Notes: generated from the sequence alone by a model not told the origin. Counted from the stretch's first letter, positions 44,501-55,206 are shown. The stretch: DNA of 64,000 nt from Branchiostoma floridae (GCF_000003815.2 NC_049981.1:32295516-32359515); one strand, 5' to 3'. Translations and numbers: made by a program.

Positions 44501-47500
44501 GTCTCTCTCTGAACATACCAGAGTGCAGTTTGCTAAAGACAGGGCGTCTTTCCTGAAGACGGGAAGGGCAAGCGACAGTTTCATGAAGAACCTGCTTGGA
44601 GACAACATTGCCACCTTCAACAGTCTCCTTCCCCTGATGAAGCACTTCGGCCTGTGTTACTCAGGGTCGGTGATCTTTCCAACAGAGCTTCCTGCCGCCC
44701 AGCCTGACGAGGTGGCGCGCTGCTGGTCAGAGCTTGTGCCATCAGGCGGAGAGGAGATCTCTCTTATTATAGAGTACAGCCAAGAGCCTCCTCTGGGTCT
44801 AACGGAAACGATGGTCTCCCGTATTCTGTCTATGGAGCAGACTACACGCCGTCTCCTCACCAAGGACACAGTTGTCGTTCATGTTGGAGAGAACTCAGAA
44901 GACGTGATGTACCGCCATTTCTCTACAAGAGAAGAAATCCGGATCCGGGGAGAGCCGGAGAAGGCGTGGCGCCAGGCTCAGACGGTAGCGAAGGTGATGG
45001 AGGCCTGTTGGGACGAGTTTCCTGCCTTGTACTTCAGTAACAGTGTTGGAAGCGGAGTAACAACAAAGTCACTCACTATAGAGGCTGTGAGGCGTCACGC
45101 GCCGGGTGACTTGTTGAGAATGTCTGAAGGAAACTGGGAACGGCCACTCGATATTCCTGACGTCAGAACGTCGGAGAACGTCTTTGGCAAGTACTTCATC
45201 GGTAAGAAATAAAGTTTTAAATTGTAGATACAAGTAAGCAAAGCTTTCACTTTCACTTTATTTGTAAAAGCAGAGTATAGATTGATCGGAAAAAATAACA
45301 TATTTGACATAAATTATTCCTTACTTTAAACAGCAACTTTCCATTTTGATGTTTCATTAATATCAGCTTTACAAATACCCTTGTTCACCTCCAATGATTG
45401 AAACATGGAAATTATCTCGTTGCATTTTATGGCTCTTTAATCAACTTGGTTATAACACTAATTGGGGAACAATGTACATGTTAACCAGTTAACATTTCTT
45501 TAGAAATGTACCTTTGTTAATGCTTCACTTGTAAAACAGAAATATACACACCTAGCAAAGGAAGACTTTTTAAAAATCCAGTGTCATCAGCTAACCACGA
45601 TGTAAGTTCGTCTTCACATCTTTTAAGAAGATGGGAAAAGCATGCAATAATATGGTAGGACATAGAATAGTTAACGAGTACCTAGCATTCTCTTTGTATG
45701 GAACGTACTGTATTTAGTCCTAACGGGGCATGGATATGCAATAAACTTCATTGCCATTTAGTATATTCATAAAAGTTATTCTTTTTCTGTCCAGACAACC
45801 GGTTGTACCAGATCAGCAGGGCTGTTGGTGAGGAGTGGCAGCTGTGGACCCGGCTGGGACAGGAGCTGGGACTGAACAGGGCCGTGCTGGACAACATTAG
45901 ATTTTATAATGAAACCCAGAAGGCGTTCCAGATGCTGAAGGCGTGGCGCACCAAGACCCCCCACGGACCGCTCCACTACCTGCCGCAGCTGGAGAAAACA
46001 CTGCAGAACATGGGCAAACCGGACCTGGCTGCAGATGTACAGGGGATGTATAAGGTGAATTATCATAAACTTTATGAATTAAGTATAACTTCTGTTCCCT
46101 ATCACTGTAACAGGAATAGGGTTAAGGTGCCATTGACCGTATTTCCATAACCGATTGGGCGATAGCAATTTATCTGAATGATGTTGTTAGAAATGATGAT
46201 GAAAAAATTTTCCAAAAGCAAACGTCACGGACAGGAGTGACGTCATTGATAGCCATTCCCTTCGGTGGAGCTCGAATGAAATGTTGTTTGCTCTTGAAAT
46301 GTCTTAAGTTTGTGTAACGTATATTTAGGATATCACACCTCTTATTTCATTAATAAGGTTATTAGTACTGTACATAGATATTCATATATATTCAAGTATG
46401 ATCCTCTTGGACTTACTACTGATCACATACTTGTTCATGTATATGATCAGCTTCACCTATATCCCATATATACAGGACTACCGCGAAGCCTTGCGGTCAC
46501 AAGAAATCAGTCCTGAGATGACCGGAGACACCGAATGGTGAGTAGGCATTGTATTGTCTTGGTGTTGTTTTTTTCAAATGTAAGTCCAGGACTGCCTGAA
46601 AAGCAGGCCAAGCTTCGACCTGAGTGTACTCTCCTGGTAAAACAAATGAAGTGAAAGTGAAAACATTTCAATATGACTGTACAAGACCCTGCAGCAATGA
46701 AGTCAGTGGTAATCTATTTACACTGCTTTTTACAGAACTAATTACAGAACCCATTGGTGATATTCAAGTAAACGTAGATACATGTAATCGTAAGCGTCTG
46801 CAGGCTTGGCGCTCAATGCAATAGAGAGAGACCTAGACAGTTAGTGTTGCATCTGTATGAGTGAGAAAGCATCGTTGCCATCTGTCATACACTACTGGAG
46901 AGTTCGAGCATATAAACGTCTGTGTGTATCTCCTTGGGACCCTCCGCCCTCTAGATGAAGGGAAGTGCCTGTGCAGGCCTGTATGTTTGAACACTTGGCT
47001 ACAATACCTGTGTTTATTTCTTCAGGTCCCTCCGCCTGCCAGGTGAAGGGAAGTACCTGTGCAGACGGACCGACCTGGGCGTTGTGACGCCCTAGCCGCT
47101 GTGTCACACCTGTATGTTTGAACACCTGGCTACAATACCTGTGTTTATCTCCTCAGGTCCCTCCGCCTGCCAGGTGAAGGGAAGTACCTGTGCAGACGGA
47201 CCGACCTGGGCGTGGTGACGCCCTACCCGCTGTGTAACACCTGTATGTTTGAACACCTGGCTACAATACCTGTGTTTATCTCCTCAGGTCCCTCCGCCTG
47301 CCAGGTGAAGGGAAGTACCTGTGCAGACGGACCGACCTGGGCGTGGTGACGCCCTACCCGCTGTGTAACACCTGTATGTTTGAACACCTGGCTACAATAC
47401 CTGTGTTTATCTCCTCAGGTCCCTCCGCCTGCCAGGTGAAGGGAAGTACCTGTGCAGACGGACCGACCTGGGCGTGGTGACGCCCTACCCGCTGCACGTG

Positions 47501-50500
47501 ACCTACAGGAGTGCGAACTGGTCCGACAACTGGCAGCAGGTGGGGGAATGGATGCCGGTGGGTCCGCTCTTCTCCATCCAGTGTGAGGGCGTGGAGGGGC
47601 CGATGGAAATCCTACTGCCGCACGTGCTGTGCCTGGCTGATGCAACAGGTAAGGGAAAATGGAAGCTAAAAATCCAATTCCTCAATTTGTTTCTTTCATA
47701 AAACGTCGCTTGTATCAAAACCGCCATCACGATTTCTTACATTTTTCTCCAGAACTCACCACAGAAGACCTCCAAGTCGTGCACGTGGTGGGAGATTCCC
47801 CCGAGCTGCTACCGGTTACAGAACTCACCCCCTCGCACGCGGTGACCAGGTTCAAGAAAGGCAGCCTTTTCGGGGTGGTGGGAAGGACAGAGAAAGTCCT
47901 GGGCATCTCCAGGAACGGACTGTTGACGGCATTTGCTTGCCAGGACGACTCCGACATTTCTATGTTGAAAGTTTACATCGTCTCCAATACAAGGATCATG
48001 AAAGAGGTAGGGGCTAACATAGATTATACACTTGTATGTATCACATCCTTGCTATTTGGCATTCAGTCAATAATTTCAAAGCAACTGTACATTTTTTCTC
48101 ACTTCATAACAGTTCCTTACTTTATATAAACAACAACTGTGCCACTCATATAGACCCTTGCGGAGGACGAAGAGAAGCTGAATTTCTCACTGTGCGACTA
48201 CAAGACCTGCCAGCTGTATCCAGGTGATACCTACTATCTTGAAGGGAGCGTTACAAACGGCAGAGACACGTTTGTATCCTCATCGCCGGAGGTTTGTTTT
48301 CTGTTTTAGCGACCTAACACTTGTTGTCTTAACTGCTGTATCCATAACAATGGTCCTTGACTATATATCTGCTACACAGCGTGAATACATCCAAGGAAGT
48401 AATTAAACAGGTAAATTAAAAAAAAAATTCTGCAAATGCATTGAAGTTCGAGTGATTTCGCGGTAGTGGGAAAATGGAGTGTTGAAAACGGTTGTAGTAG
48501 CGTCATCCCGCAGACTAAAATGCATTTACAGCACGTAACTATACTGCAACTGTACTATACTGTTGTCACTTACTGTCATGGAAAGCCCTGCGCCTCTACG
48601 AAGCGTTAGTCTGAAACTACTTACTGGTTACTCGGCAATGATGCTGGAATGGACTGAACAGTCCAATTTGTACTTTAGCAGTGCTGGCGTAATTAACCGT
48701 CATTGAGTCAACCGCATCTACCCTCTGAATACGTAATACAAAACTACTTTTCTGCCATTGTGTTATATAGTAGCTCATATCGAGAAATTAATGAACTAAA
48801 AAAAAGTGTTGTAAGTATTCTTGTGTCCTCGCCGTGACGAGCACCCCAATTTCATTCTTATGATACTGTGACAATGTTTAATACGTGCAAGGGATGCCGT
48901 AGGCGGCGTGAGCAGAAGACTGCCCGCGATGGTTTTAAGTTCGCGGTGAAGCGATCACCTCGGAACATAAAACATAAAACCACCGCGAAAGTTTGTGTAT
49001 TAATATTATTCATTTTGAAAAGGGGTCGTCTTGAAATTTGTTTCAGTGTCTCATGTTCGAAGACACGTTCGACACTAACAAATTCTACGAACCGTTCCGG
49101 GTGGAAGTTAGTGCCGACATCTGGAACAGCAGCACCACCTCGCGACTAAACCTAGAACTGCTGGAGAAGAGCAAGGATGGTTCAAAGGAATTCATCTCAG
49201 GACTGACGCTGGGTAAGTTCGTACGTATCACAAAATGTTGACATCAAACAAAATAAGATCTTTCTTAAATCTCACCATTTAATGAGTTGAGATCTTATCT
49301 CTTTTAAACTGCTGAAAATTTGGCAATGAAATTTTTTCGAGGTCAAGTACCTAAAACATAGAAGAAGTTTTCCATGCACCAATTAAGGCGCCTACACAAA
49401 TTAGTTCCGCATTTCTTTGTCCTCGAAAAACGTCTCCAACAATTAGGTAATGACAGCAGAGAACAGAAAGCGATAAGAAGTGATAAACACTTAGCAGTTA
49501 TCAAAGCTCAATGAATCGTTGCACAAAATGCCCTTCTCCTTATAAAGGTCGCCACAAGCAAAGCTTCACGGCTGAAGGGTCTGACAGTGGCCATTCGACA
49601 CCCACTCAGCAGGGAGAGTCTATGGGGAGACAGCCGGATTCAACAAGGATTTCAGGTGATCCCCTTTGTTTGTATTAAGACCAGGCGAACGGCTGTTTCC
49701 ACAATTTGCATTTCTCTCAAAGTCCAAGCAGAGGTCTAATGGGCAGATTGTTACATTATTTCGTCGACCGTCAGAAAGCGACCAGTAGAGCAAAAACAAA
49801 CAAAACCACCTTCCTTCCAGCCTCAGCTTTGAGAGTCGAAAGTAAATGTGGGTGCTCACCAGTAGTCCTCGGAACGAACTAATGCAACTGTAGCAATCAG
49901 AGATATGACATTTTATATTTGTACATTTGATAAAAAGTTTTCCTCGAGCGATAAGCTTTTAAACGCAAAAAGTTACAAACTGAGGCAAAACGATAAATCA
50001 GTTGATTTAACTGAAGGGACCACCTACAAGATTTTTTTTAGATAAATGAATAAAATGTTAAAAGATAATCATCAAACCAGCAGGCAGACGTACATCGAGG
50101 GGTGATCATGAGATAGATGCTGCAGGTCCATCTGATGATCCAGACAGCGGCCGTGCCGCAGAGCCTGCCGCTCACTCCAGCAGGAAGAGGAAGTCCAGCC
50201 GGACGCCGGAGAAAGGTGAGAACATCGATAACCAAAGCGATTCACCTAAGTTAGAGAGCTTTGATGTTTGCCTGAAGGTAAAGATAGTACCCTTATAGCC
50301 TGTAGCTAGTTCCTCCTTGTAGTTACATTTAAGGCATACGCGTGTGGCTTCATGACTATAACCTAGTGCGAACGAAACACAAATATGTATAGTAAAACAG
50401 TGTATGTAAATGCTCGTTTTCTTTTGTCTTTGACAGGCAAGAAGTCAAAAGGTGGAGACCTAAGAGGCACAGACGTGCCATCTAAGAAAAGGAAAGAGGA

Positions 50501-52334
50501 AAGTTCAACTGGTGAGAGTTTGGAAGGAATTTCTCGGAAATCACTGAAGATTTCCCTTCCCTCCACAATTTATGGACAAAATATTTGACAATCAGGAGCG
50601 ACCGTTCGGAAAAATATAATACACATAAAGCGACGTTACGGTAGTAATTGCAGCACTCAAACTTTGACTTATATTGCAATGTATACTCGGAATGTATGGT
50701 TATACACAAAATTATGATATACTATTTGACGTATACCTTTCCATTTTCTTGGAGTCTTTTTATAGACACAGTTCTATGAAATTCCGCTGTGTCATGGTTT
50801 CTAGTTTTGTCTGCAATAGAGAAAACTGAAGAAATTGAGATGGCAAGAACTGTGTTTTCATTTTAAGTTCATCTGCGATTTCTATTCCAGCCAGAGTTTC
50901 AGTCCTGTTAATTAGTCAAGAATACTGCACGTCGAAGGGCGGAATCTCCACCATCAACCTGAGTGTCGCGCGTATGATCGCCGCTGCAGGTGCCGAGGTC
51001 TACGCTACCGTGTTGGAGGCAAGTGAACAAGACGAGAGGGATGCAGAACGAGACGGAGTGAAACTCCTCAAGCCGCGTCTTGATCCCGACAGCAGCGCGA
51101 AGCCGTCCTTAGAGTGGCTGACTGTGTACCACAAACATCACTTTCCACACATCCCATCAGATGTCTGCTGCATTGTGGGCCATGTTGACGTCACAAGCAG
51201 AGCAGCCAGGAAGATCAAAGAGGAGCGATTTCCACACGCCAAGCTCGCCATGTTTGGTCACGTGGCGCCAGAGGAGACAGAGCACTACAAGAGTGACGAG
51301 AAGGCCCTGGGTGTGGGGAAGAAGGAAGCCAGCATCCAGGACGACATTGGCAAGGCTGATGTCGTCTTCTCGGTTGGACCGCGCATTCACCGCCATTACG
51401 ACAGGTTCCTCCGTCAGCGTCACGTGACTCACCACATCTTCCTACCTGAACCTTTAAAGATCTTCCGCGATGCAAACGTGATCTTTGGTGAAAGCGACGA
51501 CGTTAAGAAGCCAGAGAGAGTAGTTCTGTCCATCGGCAGGGTGCGGAATGTGGAGAGGCTGAAAGGTCACGACCTGGCCGCAGGATCCATAGACAAGGCG
51601 GCACAGCGGCTTGACAATCAGTACACACTGAGGCTGAGAGTCCGCGGCATCGATGAGAACGACTTCAAGGATAGCAAGAGAATCCTGGAGGAGAAACTGA
51701 GATCCGGCCGGGTCAAACCCACCCTGCTTCCGTACGGCACTCAAGAGGAGATCCGCCGAGACATGGAGGTCTGTCACCTGGTCCTGATGCCGTCCCGGGC
51801 CGAACCGTTCGGACTGGTCGGCCTGGAGGCCATCGCGGCAGGAGTTCCCGTCCTCATCTCAGAGCACTCGGGCCTTGCAGAGCTGATAGAGGAGCTATCA
51901 GACAGGCTGGGACAGCCCAAGTTCCGCCACTGCATCGTCAAGATGACGGGAGACACCGCGACCGACTCTGATGTAGAGAAGTGGGCAGAAAGAATCGAGG
52001 ACGTCCTCAAGAACGCCAGGTCAGAGTTCGCGGAAGCCCGCGCCTTCAGGGAGAAACTGCTGGCCTCCAAGTACTGGGAAGAATCTCACCAGACGTTTCT
52101 ACATGCCTGTGGCATCACTGGTAAGAAACCTTGGTCATGTCTTGATATACCTTGACAGATAAATAGTTTGTGAATCTATGGACAAACTCGTCAATGTTTC
52201 CATCATGCTTATACTGTTTTATGTTATTTCATAACAATATTGTTCTTGGCTCATCGTTTGAACTCGTGTACTTCACAGCCACCCCCAGTGCCCAAGCGGA
52301 GGGTGAAGATGCTGAAGCCGATGACCCCAACTGA
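38529..52334 (+). CDS. Gene 3: TIR - CARD - Roc-COR - death domain - FIIND - basic linker - GT4 protein
   Basis: Sixteen coding exons: 38529-38538, 38899-39387, 39781-39917, 41088-41343, 43438-45201, 45795-46054, 46476-46537, 47419-47648, 47753-48006, 48154-48291, 49047-49212, 49548-49655, 50117-50215, 50437-50511, 50891-52120, 52279-52334. The sum is 5334 nt, 1777 residues plus stop, with all phases consistent. It is a tandem copy of gene 2, with Roc-COR and GT4 nearly identical and TIR and CARD slightly more diverged. It differs by two extra exons (50117-50215 and 50437-50511) that add about 58 residues rich in Lys/Arg between the FIIND linker and GT4. The CARD-to-Roc intron is also much longer (about 2.1 kb of repeats). 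The expected role is the same as gene 2; the basic insert suggests a different location for the C-terminal fragment. Confidence 0.85.
38899..39387 (+). CDS. Gene 3 TIR-like domain exon
   Basis: This 489-nt exon is homologous to gene 2 22666-23145. It begins PRVVVLYAAEDGEFVKRLVE and contains LVVPVISRHLLADQSSLTVG with the same helix-C Glu. Three residues longer than in gene 2 (YEPSYSLPQ and RDSPRVEE regions). Activity cannot be judged. Confidence 0.6.
39781..41343 (+). CDS. Gene 3 CARD (two exons)
   Basis: Exons 39781-39917 and 41088-41343 join in phase 0. Helices: REFLADNMNLSAVLTRLEQE, QLSPAGVRDIQAERTPVSRG, RLVNMLQYNRRRQEPYDWLV, RVLREEGQDFLVEEM. The second exon has a duplicated ERVW unit after the domain. 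It has the same intron position within the fold as gene 2. Confidence 0.75.
40040..40249. mobile_element. MITE in a gene 3 intron
   Basis: The ends are ACTTTAAATGCATTTAAG and, inverted, ACTGTAAATGCAGAAATG, both followed by TTCGCGG. The body is rich in TTCGCGGTGG / CCACCGCGAA. The homologous gene 2 intron lacks it. No transposase. Decayed relatives lie in another gene 3 intron (48431-48531 and about 48929-48991). Confidence 0.65.
41478..41507. repeat. TTTC microsatellite
   Basis: About seven TTTC units follow CGTAATG in the long gene 3 intron. Confidence 0.85.
41508..42960. repeat. Two degenerate tandem repeat blocks in the gene 3 CARD-Roc intron
   Basis: Block one (about 41540-42100) repeats ACCGAATGA(G)CTGAAATTTGG followed by a TTTGCGATTnTTTGGTCATT segment at roughly 150-bp intervals. 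Block two (about 42310-42950) repeats GGAAGAGTCCATTCTT, ACGGAGGGG and TTTTTGGACTGGTCTA at roughly 130-bp intervals. The gene 2 intron has neither. Apparent open frames inside are repeat by-products. Confidence 0.65.
43438..45201 (+). CDS. Gene 3 Roc-COR exon
   Basis: This 1764-nt exon is the counterpart of gene 2 25961-27718. The same G motifs are intact: GQTEAGKT, YDFGGHQIYHYTH and TKVD. The acceptor after CGCATTAG (43437) gives phase 1 and the sequence VILKKHLSHPGAHVDDVTTP, which aligns with gene 2 VAIQNHLRHPGPHAH. A two-residue expansion (QKAVDAANGKS) lies after the GTPase core. Roc binds guanine nucleotide and COR dimerises; both should work here. Confidence 0.92.
45202..45794. other. Gene 3 intron between Roc-COR and death domain
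   Basis: AT-rich intron; no additional exon or repeat recognised. Confidence 0.5.
45795..46054 (+). CDS. Gene 3 death domain exon
   Basis: 260 nt, same length and phases as in gene 2. It reads LWTRLGQELGLNRAVLDNIR and LPQLEKTLQNMGKPDLAADV. Donor GTGAAT. Confidence 0.85.
46055..46475. other. Gene 3 intron after the death domain
   Basis: Nothing recognisable beyond the splice sites; it ends TATATATACAG before the next exon. Confidence 0.5.
46476..49212 (+). CDS. Gene 3 FIIND (ZU5-UPA) in five exons
   Basis: Exons 46476-46537, 47419-47648, 47753-48006, 48154-48291 and 49047-49212 have lengths identical to gene 2 (62, 230, 254, 138, 166). Key blocks are retained: WMPVGPLFSIQ, LLPHVLCL, VVHVVGDSPELLPV and RFKKG-SLFGVV. 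The predicted scissile Ser is residue 1107 (codon 47863), the His is residue 1080. Both paralogues therefore keep Gly before Ser and the 27-residue His-Ser spacing. The C-terminal part (UPA) reads LMFEDTFDTNKFYEPFRVEV. Confidence 0.88.
46930..47418 (+). repeat. Array of 131-bp partial exon duplicates with splice acceptors
   Basis: Units start at 47026, 47157 and 47288, exactly 131 bp apart, and lead to the true exon at 47419. A shorter, decayed copy lies at about 46935-47025. Each unit contains the acceptor TCTCCTCAG (TTCTTCAG in the first), about 76 nt of FIIND exon through CCGACCTGGGCG, then a short pseudo-intron. The first unit has an in-frame TAG (CGCCCTAGCCG). None ends in a donor of the required phase. 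Three decoy acceptors thus compete with the correct one. Confidence 0.88.
48292..49046. other. Gene 3 FIIND intron with MITE remnants
   Basis: It contains a decayed copy (48431-48531) of the intronic TTCGCGG-type MITE, bounded by TGCAAATGCATTGAAGTTCG and AAATGCATTTACA, and a further inverted fragment at about 48929-48991. No exon seen. Confidence 0.55.
49548..49655 (+). CDS. Gene 3 linker exon
   Basis: 108 nt, phase 1-1, encoding GRHKQSFTAEGSDSGHSTPT and QQGESMGRQPDSTRIS. It aligns with the linker exons of genes 1 and 2. The acceptor TATAAAG has a weak pyrimidine tract. Confidence 0.65.
49656..50116. other. Gene 3 intron before the basic exons
   Basis: No extra exon or repeat recognised. 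Its 3' end holds alternative acceptors for the next exon (50083 or 50116). Confidence 0.4.
50117..50511 (+). CDS. Gene 3-specific basic linker exons with NLS-like clusters
   Basis: Exon 50117-50215 encodes DAAGPSDDPDSGRAAEPAAH then SSRKRKSSRTPEK. Exon 50437-50511 encodes GKKSKGGDLRGTDVPSKKRK then EESST. Both are phase 1-1. RKRK (residues 1314-1317) and KKRK (1341-1344) look like classical nuclear localisation clusters, the second also bipartite with the KKSK upstream. An alternative acceptor at 50083 would add 11 in-frame residues. The corresponding intron of gene 2 (30670-31092) shows no such exon. The insert lies after the FIIND cleavage Ser, so it would stay with the glycosyltransferase fragment. 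Confidence 0.65.
50891..52120 (+). CDS. Gene 3 GT4-type glycosyltransferase exon
   Basis: This 1230-nt exon is homologous to those of genes 1 and 2, with all GT-B/GT4 landmarks: VSVLLISQEYCTSKGGISTI, ADVVFSVGPRIHRHYDRF, VVLSIGRVRNVERLKGHD and AEPFGLVGLEAIAAGVPVL (Glu codons at 51802 and 51826). Its N-terminal third is closer to gene 1 (DPDSSAKPSLEWLTVYH, FPHIPSDVCCIVGHVDV), while the end matches gene 2 (SGLAELIEELSDRLGQP). This mosaic indicates gene conversion. Expected to be an active nucleotide-sugar transferase with unknown substrate. Confidence 0.92.
52279..52334 (+). CDS. Gene 3 terminal exon, acidic tail
   Basis: Acceptor CTTCACAG, then ATPSAQAEGEDAEADDPN and a TGA stop. Confidence 0.8.
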
Positions 52335-52373
52335 GGATCTGACGACAGTAGATCGTCTATGTCATTGAGTGTA

Positions 52374-52379
52374 AATAAA
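52374..52379 (+). terminator. Gene 3 polyadenylation signal
   Basis: AATAAA in GTGTAAATAAAGTGGTTTGA, 40 bp after the stop. Confidence 0.8.
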
Positions 52380-52384
52380 GTGGT

Positions 52385-54360
52385 TTGACAGTGAGAAATA
52401 ATTAAAACGTCTAATGATGCTGACGATAATCTACCTTAAAAATTTTAGACAATGCCTCGCGTCAAAATTTAGACATTAGGTGACTCATTAAATGTTTGTG
52501 CATAAGAGATAAGATTTATCAGTAATTAGACAATATTATCTTTCCCTTAAATGGATGGAAGTAAGATTATGGAAAGAAGCTGATATTAGTCCAGAATGGC
52601 CTTTTTTGAAAATTGATATGTGGTTATCAAGATGCTTCAACACCCTTTAATTCTATAACAGGAATGAACTGAGTAATTGATGGTGTATTACGATATGTTT
52701 GATGTTATTTCGTATCTGTAAGCATTGTAATCTTTTGTCGTTAAGTTCTTTTGCGTAGGTTGTCATAGTCTGGAAAAGACTGACTGACAGAGAGAGATTG
52801 TGATATATCAATAATACAATGGCCTTGTTTGAAAATTGATATGTGCTTATCAAGATGTTTTTTCATTTTCACTTTGACATTCCATAACAGGAATGAACTG
52901 AGTAATTGATGGTATATTATGATATATATCAATAAAACAGTCACATGTAGGGACCAAACCCCACAATTTTTTCTCATGTCAATCGATCTGGCGTCTATAT
53001 TGAGTCATTGAAACACATCTGAACACCAGGTGTACTTGATTTCTTTTCAATAGATCCCTGTACTTTCGTCAATGTCATAGGTTTAAAAAGCTTTACTTTA
53101 TTGTCTTTTTTGTTTTCTCTATTATTAAGGGCTAACCTTGGGAGAGTGAAAAATAATTACGTGATAAAAAACACAGTTGCTCGTTTTCCCTTCATCATTT
53201 GTCTCAATAATAGAGGTTGATAGAATCTTTTGCATGAAATATTGTAAAAGCTAAAGTTATATACCAATTCTTGATCACGTCACCCCAACTGACAACACAA
53301 AAATTAAAGAAAGTTGAAATATTTGAATCTTCGTAAATAAATAATTTGCTGCTAATAGCGTTACGTTCTTACTTTGCATTTAAAAATAAGAAAAATGATT
53401 TAAAAAAACAGTCATTCTGGTTTTGCCAGTTGAAAGGGGTGTATAGTATAGAGGGTAACGTTATTGACATAGATATCCTAAATAGCCGCATTAGTCAGAC
53501 AGACTGCACAGCCTGTTGTTGAAAACGTAATCTCTACATTTCCAACACCCAGTCGACAGCAGTTATAGCCGTTTGTATGCACCAGACGGAGGTTATGTCA
53601 GTGAATCACAGTATTGCACGTATAAAGGACAGCGAATCGGCGTTTTTACATCACCATGGTAACCGTGTTCTGTGGGGATCATGAATAAATCATGACAGAG
53701 AAATGCACTTTCTCAGACACTTATAATGAGTAGTGCCTGGTATCAGTTAATTGCACGTCTTATAAACGCACAGTTCGGTTAATTGCACGGAATCCCCAAA
53801 TCTCGTGACGGTGCGGTCCAACTGGGTAACTTCGCATTATCACACACGCCGGATAATTGCACGGAATTCTTTGGCAAATTGGGTGTGCAATTAAGCGGCT
53901 TCCACTGTATTTAGGCATGACAATAGATTTTGCGCTACTATGAGTCCAGAAATTTGAAAGAAAACTCCGACCCTAGCCGACACTGGACAACTTGCTCGTT
54001 ATGATCCCGATAGATGGAAAAACTAGTACTCGTCATAATTCTAACCGGCATGTGTTCCCAACGGCAAGTGACTTTACTCACCTAGTTTGAAGTCCGCGAT
54101 TCCTACCTAATACGCCTCTTGGCTTGCTTGCTTTAAAATATAAAAAGATGTCCATCATCATCACCCACTGTGTTCTGCCTCTAAAGTATTGGCAGAGTCC
54201 TGTCCATACATAGACATTTACAGCAATCATTAGAGAACATAACACGGTATAACTCAGAGCTGGGCTGAAGATCTCGGACCGAAGTTTCTGGTAGGCATTT
54301 TACAGCATGTTGTTGTCACTTGACTTTTCAGCGTCTCCGACACCCAGTCAGCAATATGAT
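52385..54360. repeat. Duplicated 3' flank of gene 3
   Basis: Third and most diverged copy of the shared downstream block. An internal duplication repeats TTGATATGTGCTTATCAAGATG-type sequence (about 52612 and 52838). It carries the insertion at 53744-53907. Confidence 0.65.
53744..53907. mobile_element. pogo/Tigger-like MITE with empty sites in paralogues
   Basis: A 164-bp element begins CAGTTAATTGCACG and ends in the inverse of CAGTGGAAGCCGCTTAATTG, with several internal AATTGCACGG copies. TAT flanks both ends (53741-53743, 53908-53910). The homologous positions after gene 1 (about 9062, GGTATTTAGGC) and gene 2 lack it. CAGT...ACTG ends beside TA are typical of the Tc1/pogo group. Confidence 0.7.
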
Positions 54361-54660
54361 TCATATAAATTATTGTCTTTCTGTGATATAACGTTACTCT
54401 ACTCTCTCACTCTCACTCACTCTCACTCGTCCCGTAGCTCATGTGGCCGTAGGGGCAGTAATGCTGTTCACTACTCTACTCTATATTAAACTTGAGTTTA
54501 AATTAAAGATGGAACTCCTTTCTTACACATGTACCTTACAATATGCTGAACACCAGAGAAACGAACTAAAAGAAAGGGTGACACAATCACATTGAAGTTC
54601 AAAACATGACCAAAGCTTGAAATCAATCATCATCTAATTCTAGTTTATAATTACGGCCTT
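54361..54660. other. Boundary between immune-gene cluster and zinc-finger cluster
   Basis: A short CTCACT-rich microsatellite lies at about 54400-54430. Otherwise nothing is recognised. Homology to the immune-gene flanks ends here. Confidence 0.45.
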
Positions 54661-54844
54661 TGTAATATGCGCCGTCACGCGATGAGATTTGGATAATCAG
54701 GTACTGCGCCAGGGTTTGACCCTTCACCTTTGACATCAGCCATTTTGATATTTCTGCTGATGTGCCCTGTCAGGCTCGTGCTCTCCAGTTTAGTACTACA
54801 GTGTAGTATTTTGCCCGTTATTTCTCGTTCAGGATTAGTTAAAG
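54660..54844 (+). promoter_or_regulatory. Zinc-finger gene 1: promoter and 5' exon
   Basis: This is homologous to 59555-59719 and 63050-63218. The shared order is CACGCGATGA, GGTAATCAGGT or GATAATCAGGT, CCTTTGACAT, GCCATnTTGAT or CCGCCATCTTA (YY1-like), CTGCTGATGTG or CTGCCGATGTG, then TTAGTTAAAG and a GTRAGC donor. The block marks a conserved transcription start region and 5' leader exon for each zinc-finger gene. Confidence 0.6.
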
Positions 54845-55206
54845 GTAAGCTTGGTTTTGATCAACAACACGCAACTATATTAATTTGTCGTGAAGAAGCG
54901 CTTGTACTTCGTAGATTTTTGTGGATTTGTGTAACGTCTATTATCATAATACCGGTACGTTTACGACGATTTCTCTAGCCATAATGATTTGACAAATTGT
55001 CAACGCATCATTTTCTCCAGTTACATGTTGCTGTTATAGGTTGCCCTTGCCACTTCTTCTGTGTAACTTTTCTGCCACTCTTGTCCTGCTAAAAGCGTAA
55101 TATTGTAATTGTAGCACGCCGCGGAATTACACGGCGAACGGGCGCGTGGTTGGGAGGGGGTACAAAATACCGGTAGGAAGAAACACGGCACAATTAACTG
55201 CCGCTG

